Numbered from the stretch's first letter, positions 16,275-25,030 are shown. The stretch: DNA of 47,136 bases from Patescibacteria group bacterium (GCA_025054755.1 JANWZH010000001.1:1-47136), one strand, 5' to 3'. A program made the numbers and translations. The notes: generated from the letters alone by a model not told the origin.

Positions 16275-16865
16275 TTATTTTAAAGCATTATCAAACTTCT
16301 CCATCTCAATATTTGCTTGATTATTAGCATTATTTATTGCATCTACCTCTCTATTAATTTTATTAATTAAATCAATTATTGTCTCGCGATTATTTTTACC
16401 ATAAAACCTATCTTGCAAAGCTAGATTAAGTTGAAATAAATAATCACGATAATTAATCAAATGATTAATAATTGCTAATCTGGTGGTAATAGCAGAAAGG
16501 GCATATATTTCTCCGCCATTAGCCTTAATATTGTTTAATTCCTTAGTCATTATTTCTAATTCCCTTGAAAGTTCAACAGCTTTTTGACTAATATCTAATA
16601 TTTTTAGATTTGTTTCATTTAATAAATTAAAAGCTTCCTTATATTTTTGTTCTTGATCAAAGCTATTAATTTTGAAAAGATTATCCTTAACTTGATTAGA
16701 TAAATTAATTATATCTCCAGCAATTAAAGCAGTTTGCATTCTACTATTTATAAAATTATCTGTTAAATAAACCTTTCTCCAGGAAATAAAATTTAAAATT
16801 CCATAAGCTCCTAAAACAATAAAAATAAAAACTAGATAAAATTTTTTATCCCTAAAAATATTCAT
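16275..16865 (-). CDS. Membrane-anchored helical protein of unknown function
   Basis: A 196-residue protein with one N-terminal membrane segment (residues 9-28) followed by a fully helical, Asn/Leu/Ile/Glu-rich region with coiled-coil character and no recognisable motif. I do not know the family. It lies 47 nt downstream of mnmA and directly upstream of tRNA-Ile. A perfect inverted repeat sits in the gap before it. The position suggests co-expression with mnmA or its own promoter; no function can be inferred. Confidence 0.75.
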   Translation of the reverse strand: MNIFRDKKFYLVFIFIVLGAYGILNFISWRKVYLTDNFINSRMQTALIAGDIINLSNQVKDNLFKINSFDQEQKYKEAFNLLNETNLKILDISQKAVELSRELEIMTKELNNIKANGGEIYALSAITTRLAIINHLINYRDYLFQLNLALQDRFYGKNNRETIIDLINKINREVDAINNANNQANIEMEKFDNALK

Positions 16866-16875
16866 TTTAATAATT

Positions 16876-16904
16876 CATATTTTGACATAAATTTTCAAAA
16901 TATG
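16876..16904. repeat. Perfect 10-bp inverted repeat between mnmA and the next gene
   Basis: CATATTTTGA (16876-16885) and TCAAAATATG (16895-16904) are exact inverted copies separated by 9 nt. It lacks the GC stem and U tract of a terminator. A protein-binding operator or an RNA-processing hairpin are possible readings. Confidence 0.6.
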
Positions 16905-16912
16905 CAAATTTA

Positions 16913-18037
16913 TTATTTTATAATTCCACCGCCAATTAATTCAAAATTATTGTTTTTATATGGTAAATATAATACAGCTGATTGTCCGGGAGCAACAAAT
17001 TTTTGCGGAGTGTCAAAAACTAACTTAATTCGTTTTTTTTGTTGTAAAAGTGTTGCTGAAAATAATGGTTGACGATAACGCAAACGACAATAAACTTTAA
17101 TATTTTTTTCGCTTAAAAATTTATTTTTATAAAAATCAGATGTAAAATTAATTTGCTCTAAGCTAATTTCTTTTTTATATAAAGCAGGGCTTTCTCCTAC
17201 TGATACAATTAAAATATTTTTTTTAAAATCTTTATCAACTACATAAAGAGGTTGGTTAAAATTTTTATTTGAATTAAAACCACTAGAACTGACGCCAATA
17301 TGTCTTTGACCGATAGTATAAAACCAAATTCCCTTATGTCTACCAATTATTTGCCCATCAGTTGTTAAAACATCTCCTGGTTTTTCTTTAATAAAATTTT
17401 TTAAAAAATCAGCAATTTTTACTTTGCCCAAAAAACAAATTCCCTGAGAATCTTTCTTATTAAAAACTAAAAGGCCAGCTTTTTTAGCTAAATCCCTTAC
17501 TTCAGTTTTCAAATAATTTCCAATCGGAAATAAAGCATTCTTAATTTGATTTTGATTAAGCATCCATAAAAAATAAGATTGATCTTTTGATAGATCTTTA
17601 GCTTGAATTAATTTTTCAAAATTTAAACTTTTATTCTTAATTTTTTTAACATAATGTCCAGTAGCAACAAAATCTGCTCCTAAATCTTTAGCTTTTTTTA
17701 AAAATAATCCAAATTTAATTTGTTTGTTACAAAAAACATCAGGATTAGGAGTTAACCCTTGTTTATAAGTTTGAATCATGTAATCTACTACTTCTTTTTT
17801 ATATTCTTTTTCAAAATTCCAAACATAAAAAGGAATTTTTAATTGTTCAGCTACTCTACGGGCATCTTCTGAATCTTTTTCCCACGGACAATCAACTAAA
17901 TCCGTATTTGACCAAGAACGAATAAAAATTCCTACCACATTAAAACCTCTTTTTTTCAAAAGCATTGCCGCTACAGAACTATCAACCCCACCAGACATCC
18001 CAACAAAAACTAATTGTTTTTTTCTAATTTGATTCAT
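16913..18037 (-). CDS. mnmA: tRNA-specific 2-thiouridylase MnmA
   Basis: Makes the 2-thio group of s2U34 in tRNA-Lys, -Glu and -Gln. The 374 residues show the PP-loop GMSGGVDSS (13-21), the catalytic cysteine C103 in NPDVFCNKQIKFG, the second catalytic cysteine C201 in DSQGICFLG, and the C-terminal beta-barrel. Length is normal. The start at 18037 follows a TATTAT box 11 nt upstream. It is divergent from tsaD, another tRNA-modification gene. Confidence 0.96.
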   Translation of the reverse strand: MNQIRKKQLVFVGMSGGVDSSVAAMLLKKRGFNVVGIFIRSWSNTDLVDCPWEKDSEDARRVAEQLKIPFYVWNFEKEYKKEVVDYMIQTYKQGLTPNPDVFCNKQIKFGLFLKKAKDLGADFVATGHYVKKIKNKSLNFEKLIQAKDLSKDQSYFLWMLNQNQIKNALFPIGNYLKTEVRDLAKKAGLLVFNKKDSQGICFLGKVKIADFLKNFIKEKPGDVLTTDGQIIGRHKGIWFYTIGQRHIGVSSSGFNSNKNFNQPLYVVDKDFKKNILIVSVGESPALYKKEISLEQINFTSDFYKNKFLSEKNIKVYCRLRYRQPLFSATLLQQKKRIKLVFDTPQKFVAPGQSAVLYLPYKNNNFELIGGGIIK

Positions 18038-18135
18038 AAAATAAAATCATAATACAAATAAAATAATAAAAAAATAAATTAAAATACCATCTTAATTTCT
18101 TCCATTTTTTTAAAAAATCATATAAATTAATTTAT

Positions 18136-19224
18136 ATGAAAATACTAGCTATTGAAACATCTTGCGATGAAACATCGCTTGCTTTAATTAAATCCAAACA
18201 AGACAAAAAATCAAATTTGCCAAAATTTAAAATTTTAAAAAATCTAATTTCTTCTCAAATAAAAATACATCAAGCTTTTGGCGGAGTCGTTCCAAATCTA
18301 GCTAAAAGAGAACATTTAAAAAATCTGCCCATTTTATTTAAAAAACTTAGCAAAGAAAATTTAAATTCTAAATCAACAAAATTAAAAAATTTTTTAAAAT
18401 CAATCAATATATTAACCGTAACTATTGGCCCTGGTCTTGAGCCAGCTCTTTGGACTGGAATAAATTTTACAAAAGAAATCATAAATCAATACAAAACTTT
18501 AAAAATTCCAAAACCTAAAATTATTGGTTCAAATCATTTACTTGGCCACTTATATAGTTTTTTATTAGACCCTAAAATTACTAAAAATAAAATTAAATCT
18601 GAAAAAGAAATTTTTCCAGCTATAGCTTTAATTGTTAGCGGTGGACATACTATTTTAATTTTAATGGAATCACTTTTTAAATATAAAAAACTTGGTGAAA
18701 CAAGAGATGATGCTTGCGGAGAAAGTTTCGATAAAGTTGCGCGAATGCTTAATTTGCCATACCCAGGAGGGCCACAAATAGAAAAAATTGCTCAATTTGG
18801 AAATAATAAAGCTATTCAATTTCCTAGGCCAATGATAAATGAAAAAAATTATGATTTTAGTTTTTCTGGTTTAAAAACTTCTGTTTTTTATTTTTTAAGA
18901 AATTATAAAACAATTGATTCTCAAACTAAAAATGATATTGCAGCGTCTTTTCAACAAGCAGCTTTTGATGTTTTAATCAAAAAAACTTTTCGAGCCGCAA
19001 ACGAATTTGGCGCTAAATCAATTATGCTTTCTGGAGGAGTATCTGCAAACAAAACCCTAAGAAATCAATTTTCTAGATTATGCCGAAATGAAAAAAAGTT
19101 GTTTTTTGTTCCACCTTTTGTATATAATACAGATAACGCTGTAATGATTGCTATTTCAGCTTTTATTTTAAATCAAAAAAATAAAAATTATAGATTAATT
19201 GCAAGGGGCGATTTAAATATTTAA
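18136..19224 (+). CDS. tsaD: tRNA N6-threonylcarbamoyladenosine transferase subunit TsaD
   Basis: Transfers the threonylcarbamoyl group to A37 of ANN-reading tRNAs, working with TsaB, TsaE and TsaC. The 362 residues are ASKHA-fold: start MKILAIETSCDETS, metal-binding H134 and H138 in NHLLGH, the SGGHT motif, and the C-terminal NTDNAVMIA motif with a metal-binding Asp. t6A is needed by tRNA-Ile, including the UAU species encoded 2 kb away. A TATAAA box lies 9 nt before the ATG. valS begins 4 nt after its stop. Confidence 0.95.
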   Translation: MKILAIETSCDETSLALIKSKQDKKSNLPKFKILKNLISSQIKIHQAFGGVVPNLAKREHLKNLPILFKKLSKENLNSKSTKLKNFLKSINILTVTIGPGLEPALWTGINFTKEIINQYKTLKIPKPKIIGSNHLLGHLYSFLLDPKITKNKIKSEKEIFPAIALIVSGGHTILILMESLFKYKKLGETRDDACGESFDKVARMLNLPYPGGPQIEKIAQFGNNKAIQFPRPMINEKNYDFSFSGLKTSVFYFLRNYKTIDSQTKNDIAASFQQAAFDVLIKKTFRAANEFGAKSIMLSGGVSANKTLRNQFSRLCRNEKKLFFVPPFVYNTDNAVMIAISAFILNQKNKNYRLIARGDLNI

Positions 19225-19228
19225 TTTT

Positions 19229-21337
19229 ATGGAACCGCGCTACGAACCAAAACAAATAGAAGAAAAAATATACGAATTATGGCTAAAATCAAAATATTTC
19301 AATCCTGATAAACTACCTCAAGCTAAAAATAAAAAAGCTAAAAATTATATTGTTTACATGCCCCTGCCAAATGTTACTGGGACATTACATATGGGGCATG
19401 TTTTAGATAATACATTACAAGATATTTTAATTCGCTTTTATCGACTTTTAGGATATAAAACTTTATGGCTCCCAGGGACAGACCATGCAGGAATAGCAAC
19501 TCAATATGTAGTTGAAAAAGAACTTAAAAAACAAGGTTTGTCACGTTTTGATTTAGGGCGAGAAAAATTTATTGAAAAAGTTTGGGAATGGAAAGAAAAA
19601 TATGGAACAATTATTTTAGATCAGTTAAAAAAACTAGGATGCTTACCTGACTGGTCCAGAAATCGTTTTACAATGGATTCAGCTTATGCTCAAGATGTTA
19701 TAAATGCTTTTATAAATTATTATAAACAAGGATTAATTTATCAAGATATTAAAACTGTTAACTGGTGTCCAAGATGTCATACTTCTTTATCTGATTTAGA
19801 ATTAGAATATAAAGAAGAAAACGCTAATCTTTATTATATTAAATATGATAACGATGTTATTGTAGCAACTACTAGACCAGAAACAATGCTTGGCGATACA
19901 GCAGTAGCAGTTAACTCAAAAGATGAAAGATATAAACATTTAATTGGCAAAACAATAAATCTGCCACTTACTGAACGCAATATTCCAATTATTGCTGATA
20001 AAAAAATTGATCCATCATTTGGAACTGGAATGGTTAAAGTTACTCCAGCGCATGATTTATTAGATTTTGAAATTGCAAAACGACATGATCTAGAAACTAT
20101 TCAAGTTATTGATGATTTTGGAAGAATGAATGAAAATGCTAAAGAATTTGCTGGCCTTAAAACATTAGAAGCTAGAGAAAAAATAGTTCAAAAATTACAG
20201 AGCGAAAATTTAATTATTAAAATTGAACCATACAACCACCGTATTTCAACTTGCTATAGATGCGGCACAAATATTGAACCAATTCCTTCAAAACAATGGT
20301 TTTTAAAAATGAATGATTTAGCTAAAAAAGCTATTTTGGCAGTAAAAAATAAAAAAGTTAAAATTATACCTAAAAATTTCGAAAAAATATATTTTAATTG
20401 GCTAGAAAATATTTTAGATTGGACATTATCTAGACAAATTTGGTGGGGGCATCGCCTGCCTGTTTATTATTGCCAAATTAACAAAGAAAAATATATTGTT
20501 TCTGAAAAACAACCAACTAAATGCCCATTTTGTAAAAATTGTAAAATGATTCAATCTGAAGATGTGTTAGATACTTGGTTTTCATCTGCGCTTTGGCCAT
20601 TTGCTGGCCTTTCTAAATCCGATTTAAAAAAATATTATCCAGGCAATACCTTAATTACCGCTCGAGATATTTTAAATCTTTGGGTAACAAGAATGATTTT
20701 TTCTGGAATAGAATTTATGGGCAAACCTCCATTTAAAAACGTATTTATTCATGGAACAATTTTAACTAAGGATGGCCAAAGAATGTCTAAATCTAAAGGA
20801 ACAGGAATTGATCCATTAATTTATATTAATCAATATGGAGCAGACGCTACTCGTTTTGGAATAATTTGGCAAGCTTTTGGCCAAGACATCCGCTGGGATG
20901 AAAATGCTGTTGTTGCTGGATCAAAATTTGCCAATAAAATTTGGAATGCAGCTCGATTTATTTATTATAAATTAGACAAAAAAATACTAAAAACAAAACA
21001 CAATAAGCCAAAACCAAAAACTAAAGATGATAAAAATATCTTAACTCAACTTAATCAGACCAAAAAAAATATTTCTAAAAATTTAAATGATTTTAAATTT
21101 AGCAGGGCCTTAAAAGAAATTTATGATTTCTTTTGGCATAAATTTTGTGATATTTATATTGAAAAATCTAAAAAACAAATTGATGACCCAAAATTAAATC
21201 AAAATACTCAAAAAATTTTAATTTATGTTTTAATTGAATCTTTAAAAATGATTCATCCTTTTATGCCTTTTGTCACCGAAGCAATTTATCAAAAATTTAA
21301 TAATAAAAAACTACTTTTAATTGAAAATTGGAATTAA
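19229..21337 (+). CDS. valS: Valyl-tRNA synthetase, short form lacking the C-terminal arm
   Basis: Class Ia synthetase charging tRNA-Val. HIGH motif HMGH at residues 54-57 (PLPNVTGTLHMGH), the CP1 editing domain (TTRPETMLGDTAVAV, FGTGMVKVTPAHD), a KMSKS motif QRMSKSKGTGIDP at about 525, and an anticodon-binding domain. At 702 residues it is well below the usual ~880. It ends just after FVTEAIYQ, so the C-terminal coiled-coil arm that binds the tRNA elbow in well-studied ValRS is missing. Cysteine pairs (CPRC, CPFC) suggest zinc sites. Operon with tsaD; its stop overlaps the convergent gene. Confidence 0.96.
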   Translation: MEPRYEPKQIEEKIYELWLKSKYFNPDKLPQAKNKKAKNYIVYMPLPNVTGTLHMGHVLDNTLQDILIRFYRLLGYKTLWLPGTDHAGIATQYVVEKELKKQGLSRFDLGREKFIEKVWEWKEKYGTIILDQLKKLGCLPDWSRNRFTMDSAYAQDVINAFINYYKQGLIYQDIKTVNWCPRCHTSLSDLELEYKEENANLYYIKYDNDVIVATTRPETMLGDTAVAVNSKDERYKHLIGKTINLPLTERNIPIIADKKIDPSFGTGMVKVTPAHDLLDFEIAKRHDLETIQVIDDFGRMNENAKEFAGLKTLEAREKIVQKLQSENLIIKIEPYNHRISTCYRCGTNIEPIPSKQWFLKMNDLAKKAILAVKNKKVKIIPKNFEKIYFNWLENILDWTLSRQIWWGHRLPVYYCQINKEKYIVSEKQPTKCPFCKNCKMIQSEDVLDTWFSSALWPFAGLSKSDLKKYYPGNTLITARDILNLWVTRMIFSGIEFMGKPPFKNVFIHGTILTKDGQRMSKSKGTGIDPLIYINQYGADATRFGIIWQAFGQDIRWDENAVVAGSKFANKIWNAARFIYYKLDKKILKTKHNKPKPKTKDDKNILTQLNQTKKNISKNLNDFKFSRALKEIYDFFWHKFCDIYIEKSKKQIDDPKLNQNTQKILIYVLIESLKMIHPFMPFVTEAIYQKFNNKKLLLIENWN

Positions 21338-21888
21338 TTTTTTTGATAAATAAATAATTTTTCAAAATTAGGATCTGAAATATTTTCCCACGTATTTACA
21401 ATTTCTTTAGGCTGCCAATTTGAAAAAAAAGAAGTATTCGTTATAACTATTGCTCCTGATTTTAATTCTTTTCGTAATTTTGTTTCTAAAATAGGCATTA
21501 AATCGTACCATAAATAAGTATAAACAATATCAGCCTTACTTAAATCTAAATCAAAAATGTTTTTATTTATAAAATTAATTTTTTTTCTAAAAATTAAAGA
21601 TTTTAATTTAGAAATAAATATTCTAAATTTATTTTTATCAACACCATAAACATTTAAATTTGGAAATTCTTTTTTAATTTTTAAAACCACCTTGCCCCGA
21701 CCACATCCTAAATCATAAAAATTTGAAGCTTGAGGATTATACTTTTTAATTATTTCTATAACTTTTAAAATAGCTTTATTAGAAGTTGGCAAATCATGAC
21801 TAAAAATTAAATTATCTAAAGCAAAAATAATAAAAAACAAATATAATAAAAAAATAATAATTAAAAATATAAATAATAACCAAATCAT
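21334..21888 (-). CDS. Membrane-anchored class I SAM-dependent methyltransferase
   Basis: 184 residues. An N-terminal hydrophobic stretch (1-28) is followed by a Rossmann-like methyltransferase core: FYDLGCGRGKVVLKI (motif I, SAM binding), an acidic end of strand 2 (YGVDKN), and a later DIVYTYLWYD segment equivalent to motif IV. Substrate unknown. Its ATG overlaps the upstream ATP-grasp gene's stop as ATGA, so the two are translationally coupled. Its stop overlaps the convergent valS stop. Confidence 0.82.
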   Translation of the reverse strand: MIWLLFIFLIIIFLLYLFFIIFALDNLIFSHDLPTSNKAILKVIEIIKKYNPQASNFYDLGCGRGKVVLKIKKEFPNLNVYGVDKNKFRIFISKLKSLIFRKKINFINKNIFDLDLSKADIVYTYLWYDLMPILETKLRKELKSGAIVITNTSFFSNWQPKEIVNTWENISDPNFEKLFIYQKN

Positions 21889-23069
21889 AAATAATATTTT
21901 TTAAAAAAATTATACATTGATTCTAAAATATCATTTTCAGCATCAATAGCATGCAACTCAATTGATGGCAATGTATTTAATTCTAAAATACCACATCTTT
22001 GATTTTTCCAAGAATTTTCAATGTTTTCGATCATAAAATCAATTCCAACTAACTTAATATTAAATAATTTAGAAATATTTAAAAATAATTCCTTATTATC
22101 TGAATGCATTTTAAGACTATAATCTTTTAAATCTCCTCCTAATCTTAAAAACGGATCTTTTTGTAAATAAATAATCTCTCCTTTTTGGGGGATATCTTTG
22201 AAAGTATAGCCTTTTTGATTTAATAATTCTTTAGTTGTTTCATTTATTAAAATTTTATATAAAATAAAATTTTTATCATGAGGTTTCCCGCGTAAAGGAT
22301 CATTATTTTTTTGTTTAATTAATTCTTCAATGCTTAATTTGCCGTCGCCAACTATATTAGCTGGAATTTGTTTAACACAAAAAACATCTTGATTATCAAT
22401 CACTGTTGCTCTAAAAACAAAGGCTGGATAAATAAATTCTTCAATAATAAAACTTGGAGAATATTCTAATGCTTTTAAAATACCTTTTAACAAATCTTTT
22501 TCATTAAAAATATTTGTTGTAACATGTCTGGCAACAGATCCTCTAACTGGCTTAACAACTAATGGAAAGCCAATTTTTTTGCCATATTCTAATGCCTTAT
22601 TTTTTTGCCAAAACCAAAAAATTTTTCCTTTTGGCACTGGAAAATTATTCTTAATTAATTGTTTTTTAATATAATCTTTATGATCAATTAAATTAATTTT
22701 ATAATTAAGTTGATCTGGAGTTGGAAGACCATAAAAATTAATTTCTTTATCTTTATTTTTAATTTTAAAATGATTAGTATAACCAAAAATACTTTTTCCA
22801 ATAAAAATAGAATAATTTTCCAAAATTAATTTATTAATAAATAATTTAGAACGCAAAGAAATATTTAATTGACTAACATTTTCAATTTTTTCATATTTTA
22901 ATAATTTAAATAATAAAAAAATTTTTTCTAACAAGTAATCAAAAAAATTTACAAATTTTGTCGAAAGTTTAATTGGGGGCAAAAGCGACAAAAAATCATC
23001 AACCCAGCTTTCGAAATGAACAATCTTTTTGTGTCCACAATCAAAACAATATTCTTGAAAAAAACCCAT
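21885..23069 (-). CDS. ATP-grasp ligase resembling the cyanophycin-synthetase amide-ligase domain
   Basis: 394 residues. The region from about 170 onward has ATP-grasp features: FPLVVKPVRGSVARHV (phosphate-binding loop), FIIEEFI, FRATVIDNQ, then IPANIVGDGKLSIEELI with NNDPLRGKPHDK, which closely follows the pattern I know from CphA-type and GshF-type ligases, and a C-terminal metal-binding GILELNTLPSIELHA. Such enzymes form amide bonds from ATP, a carboxylate and an amine. The N-terminal ~140 residues, with CFDCGH at the start, are not recognised. The 4-bp overlap with the methyltransferase suggests a two-step modification. Confidence 0.82.
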   Translation of the reverse strand: MGFFQEYCFDCGHKKIVHFESWVDDFLSLLPPIKLSTKFVNFFDYLLEKIFLLFKLLKYEKIENVSQLNISLRSKLFINKLILENYSIFIGKSIFGYTNHFKIKNKDKEINFYGLPTPDQLNYKINLIDHKDYIKKQLIKNNFPVPKGKIFWFWQKNKALEYGKKIGFPLVVKPVRGSVARHVTTNIFNEKDLLKGILKALEYSPSFIIEEFIYPAFVFRATVIDNQDVFCVKQIPANIVGDGKLSIEELIKQKNNDPLRGKPHDKNFILYKILINETTKELLNQKGYTFKDIPQKGEIIYLQKDPFLRLGGDLKDYSLKMHSDNKELFLNISKLFNIKLVGIDFMIENIENSWKNQRCGILELNTLPSIELHAIDAENDILESMYNFFKKYYL

Positions 23070-23083
23070 TTTTATATTATAAT
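23055..23083 (+). promoter_or_regulatory. ssrA promoter overlapping a divergent promoter
   Basis: TTGAAA (23055-23060), a 17-nt spacer and TATAAT (23078-23083) face ssrA. On the minus strand another TATAAT (23081-23076) lies 6 nt from the ATP-grasp ATG at 23069. The sequence ATTATAAT therefore serves as -10 box in both directions, and the ssrA -35 box lies inside the first codons of the ATP-grasp gene. Confidence 0.65.
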
Positions 23084-23094
23084 TTATTTTAGTT

Positions 23095-23439
23095 GGGGAT
23101 GAAAGGTTTCGATGGAATAAAAGTAAAAAACCAGCGAGCCGAGCTGGAATCTCGACCTTTTAGGTAAAACTTCCAAAAACAACAACTGCCAACCAAAGAG
23201 TTGCAGCTCCAAGCTTTGCTTTTGCATAAGCTTGGGATCAGCCAAATCTTGCCTTTCGGATTTGAGTCTGGTCTTATATTAGAAAGGCTCGCTTAAATAT
23301 TTTAGCGTTTTAATATTTAAGCTAAATTAAATAAACGCTAACCTTTATGGTTAATTTGTCCTTTTATTTAAAAGGACTACGCTCGTAGAAGGTTTTTTAC
23401 AATTATTTCCAGACGCGGGTTCAAATCCCGCCATCTCCA
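23095..23439 (+). ncRNA. ssrA: Transfer-messenger RNA (tmRNA)
   Basis: Rescues stalled ribosomes with SmpB. The 5' GGGGATGAAAGGTTTCGAT and the 3' T arm with CCCGCCATCTCCA are diagnostic. The ends pair as a tRNA-like acceptor stem with the G3-U70 wobble needed by alanyl-tRNA synthetase, and CCA is not encoded. The tag frame, opened at GCC 23188, reads ANQRVAAPSFAFA and stops at TAA 23227-23229. Helix 5 (CCAAGCTT 23209-23216 with AAGCTTGG 23228-23235) encloses its end. About 345 nt, one piece, not permuted. Confidence 0.95.
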
Positions 23440-23492
23440 CAAATTAAATATAGAAAAATAAATTATAAAAACATTATTAAATTCTTAAATTT

Positions 23493-24263
23493 TTAATTAG
23501 ATTTTTTGAAAATAATACTTATTAAAAATATAAAAGCTCCACAAATAACTATTAATGGACCAGGTTGTAAATTAAATTTTTGACCTAAAAGTATTCCAAA
23601 AATAGTAATAATTGTGCCAAAAAAAATAGAAAATAATTTATATTGAATTAAAGATTTATTTAAATTTTTAGAAATTGCAGCTGGAATAGCAATTAAAGCC
23701 GCAGTAATCAATCCTCCAACCAAATAAACTCCTATACTTACAGTTAAAGCAATACTTAATAAATATAAAAAATTATAAAAATTTATATTGATTTCGCTTA
23801 CAACAGCTAAATCTTCTGAAACATTTAAGAGCAGAGTTTTATTATAAATTTTAAAAACAATTCCAAAAATAATTAAGCTAATTAAAATAACAAAAATTGT
23901 CTCATAAAAACTAATATTTAAAATATTTCCAACTAAAGCTTCTTCTGCTTCTTCTATTGGCAAAATTAAAAGAGCAACTCCAATGCTTGAAGCAAATAAA
24001 ATTGCAGCTAAATTTTCAATTGGCAATTTTGTTTTTCTTTCTAAAAGCCAAATAATTAAAGCTCCTAAAATTGTAAAAGGAAAAACTCCTAAAAACAAAT
24101 CAAAGCCATAAATTATTGCTAAAGCCGCGCCAGGCAATGCTAAATGCGCAACTGGTTCAGCAATAACCGACATTTTTCTAGAAAGCATTAAAGTACCTAA
24201 ATAAGCTGCAATTCCTGAAATAAAAACTCCACTAATTAAACTTAAAACTAATTGATTATTCAT
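23493..24263 (-). CDS. Metal ABC transporter permease, ZnuB/ABC-3 family
   Basis: Membrane subunit of a zinc- or manganese-type importer, 256 residues with about seven to eight hydrophobic segments. Family cues: SGVFISGIAAYLGTLMLSRKMSVIAEPVAH near the N-terminus, a conserved LPGAALAI segment and the GGLITAALIAIPAAIS loop that contacts the ATPase. The ATPase gene lies 1 nt upstream. No solute-binding protein or Fur-type regulator is adjacent. I cannot tell zinc from manganese by sequence. Confidence 0.9.
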   Translation of the reverse strand: MNNQLVLSLISGVFISGIAAYLGTLMLSRKMSVIAEPVAHLALPGAALAIIYGFDLFLGVFPFTILGALIIWLLERKTKLPIENLAAILFASSIGVALLILPIEEAEEALVGNILNISFYETIFVILISLIIFGIVFKIYNKTLLLNVSEDLAVVSEININFYNFLYLLSIALTVSIGVYLVGGLITAALIAIPAAISKNLNKSLIQYKLFSIFFGTIITIFGILLGQKFNLQPGPLIVICGAFIFLISIIFKKSN

Positions 24264-24264
24264 T

Positions 24265-24960
24265 TTAATGTTTATAAAATTTTAATTCCATTCCAAACAT
24301 TGCTTCTAAAGCTTGGGGAGTCAAAGCCTTAGCTGGTGGGCCAAAGCAAATATGACCCTTTTTACCTAAACATAAAACTTTATCTGCTAATCCATAAACA
24401 ATATTTAAATCATGGGTTACTAAAACAATTGTTAAATTTTTATCTTGTTTAATTTTATAAAGCAAAGAATAAATTGTCTCTCCCCCACCAATATCAATTC
24501 CAGTTGTTGGTTCATCAAAAAAAATTACTTCTGGATTATCAATTAAAGACCAAGCAATTAAAATTCTTTGAAATTGACCAGTTGATAAATTGCCAATTGA
24601 TTTATTTAATATATCTTTATCTAAGCCAACTAATTTTAAAACATTAATAATTTCATCTTCTTTAAATTTTTTATTTTTTAAATTAAAAAAATCTTTTACC
24701 GTAATCGGCAAATTCTTGAAAAATAATTGATTTAATCCTTGAGGTAAATAACTTATTTTAAATTTGTTAGCCCAAATAACTTGTCCATTATATGGCAAAA
24801 TTCCTAAAATAGTTTTTAATAAAACACTTTTGCCTGCACCATTTGGGCCTAAAATAATTAAAATTTCTCCTTGATTTAAAGTAAAAGAAATATTATCTAA
24901 AATTTTTTCATTATCAAGGAAAACATTTAAATTTTTGACCTCTAAAATTTTTTGTATCAT
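24265..24960 (-). CDS. Metal ABC transporter ATP-binding protein, ZnuC type
   Basis: 231-residue ABC ATPase: Walker A GPNGAGKS (37-44), Q-loop in SYLPQGLN, signature LSTGQFQRI, Walker B VIFFDEPTTGID and H-loop THDLN. It pairs with the ABC-3 permease that follows after 1 nt. The -10-like TATAAT lies 14 nt before the ATG, so a short leader is possible. Divergent from the thioredoxin-like gene at 25031. Confidence 0.92.
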   Translation of the reverse strand: MIQKILEVKNLNVFLDNEKILDNISFTLNQGEILIILGPNGAGKSVLLKTILGILPYNGQVIWANKFKISYLPQGLNQLFFKNLPITVKDFFNLKNKKFKEDEIINVLKLVGLDKDILNKSIGNLSTGQFQRILIAWSLIDNPEVIFFDEPTTGIDIGGGETIYSLLYKIKQDKNLTIVLVTHDLNIVYGLADKVLCLGKKGHICFGPPAKALTPQALEAMFGMELKFYKH

Positions 24961-25030
24961 TAATTATCTTAAATATTATAAACATTATTTTAAAACTTGC
25001 AAAATAAAAATGTTCATTTATTATAAAACT

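Noticed and set aside
18270..18482. Minus-strand open frame inside tsaD
   Set aside because: Antisense to a clear tsaD gene and without recognisable features.
24935..25030. Upstream start for the thioredoxin-like gene
   Set aside because: It would begin within znuC promoter sequence and place a Tyr/Lys-rich tail before the membrane anchor. The ATG at 25031 starts a normal anchor.
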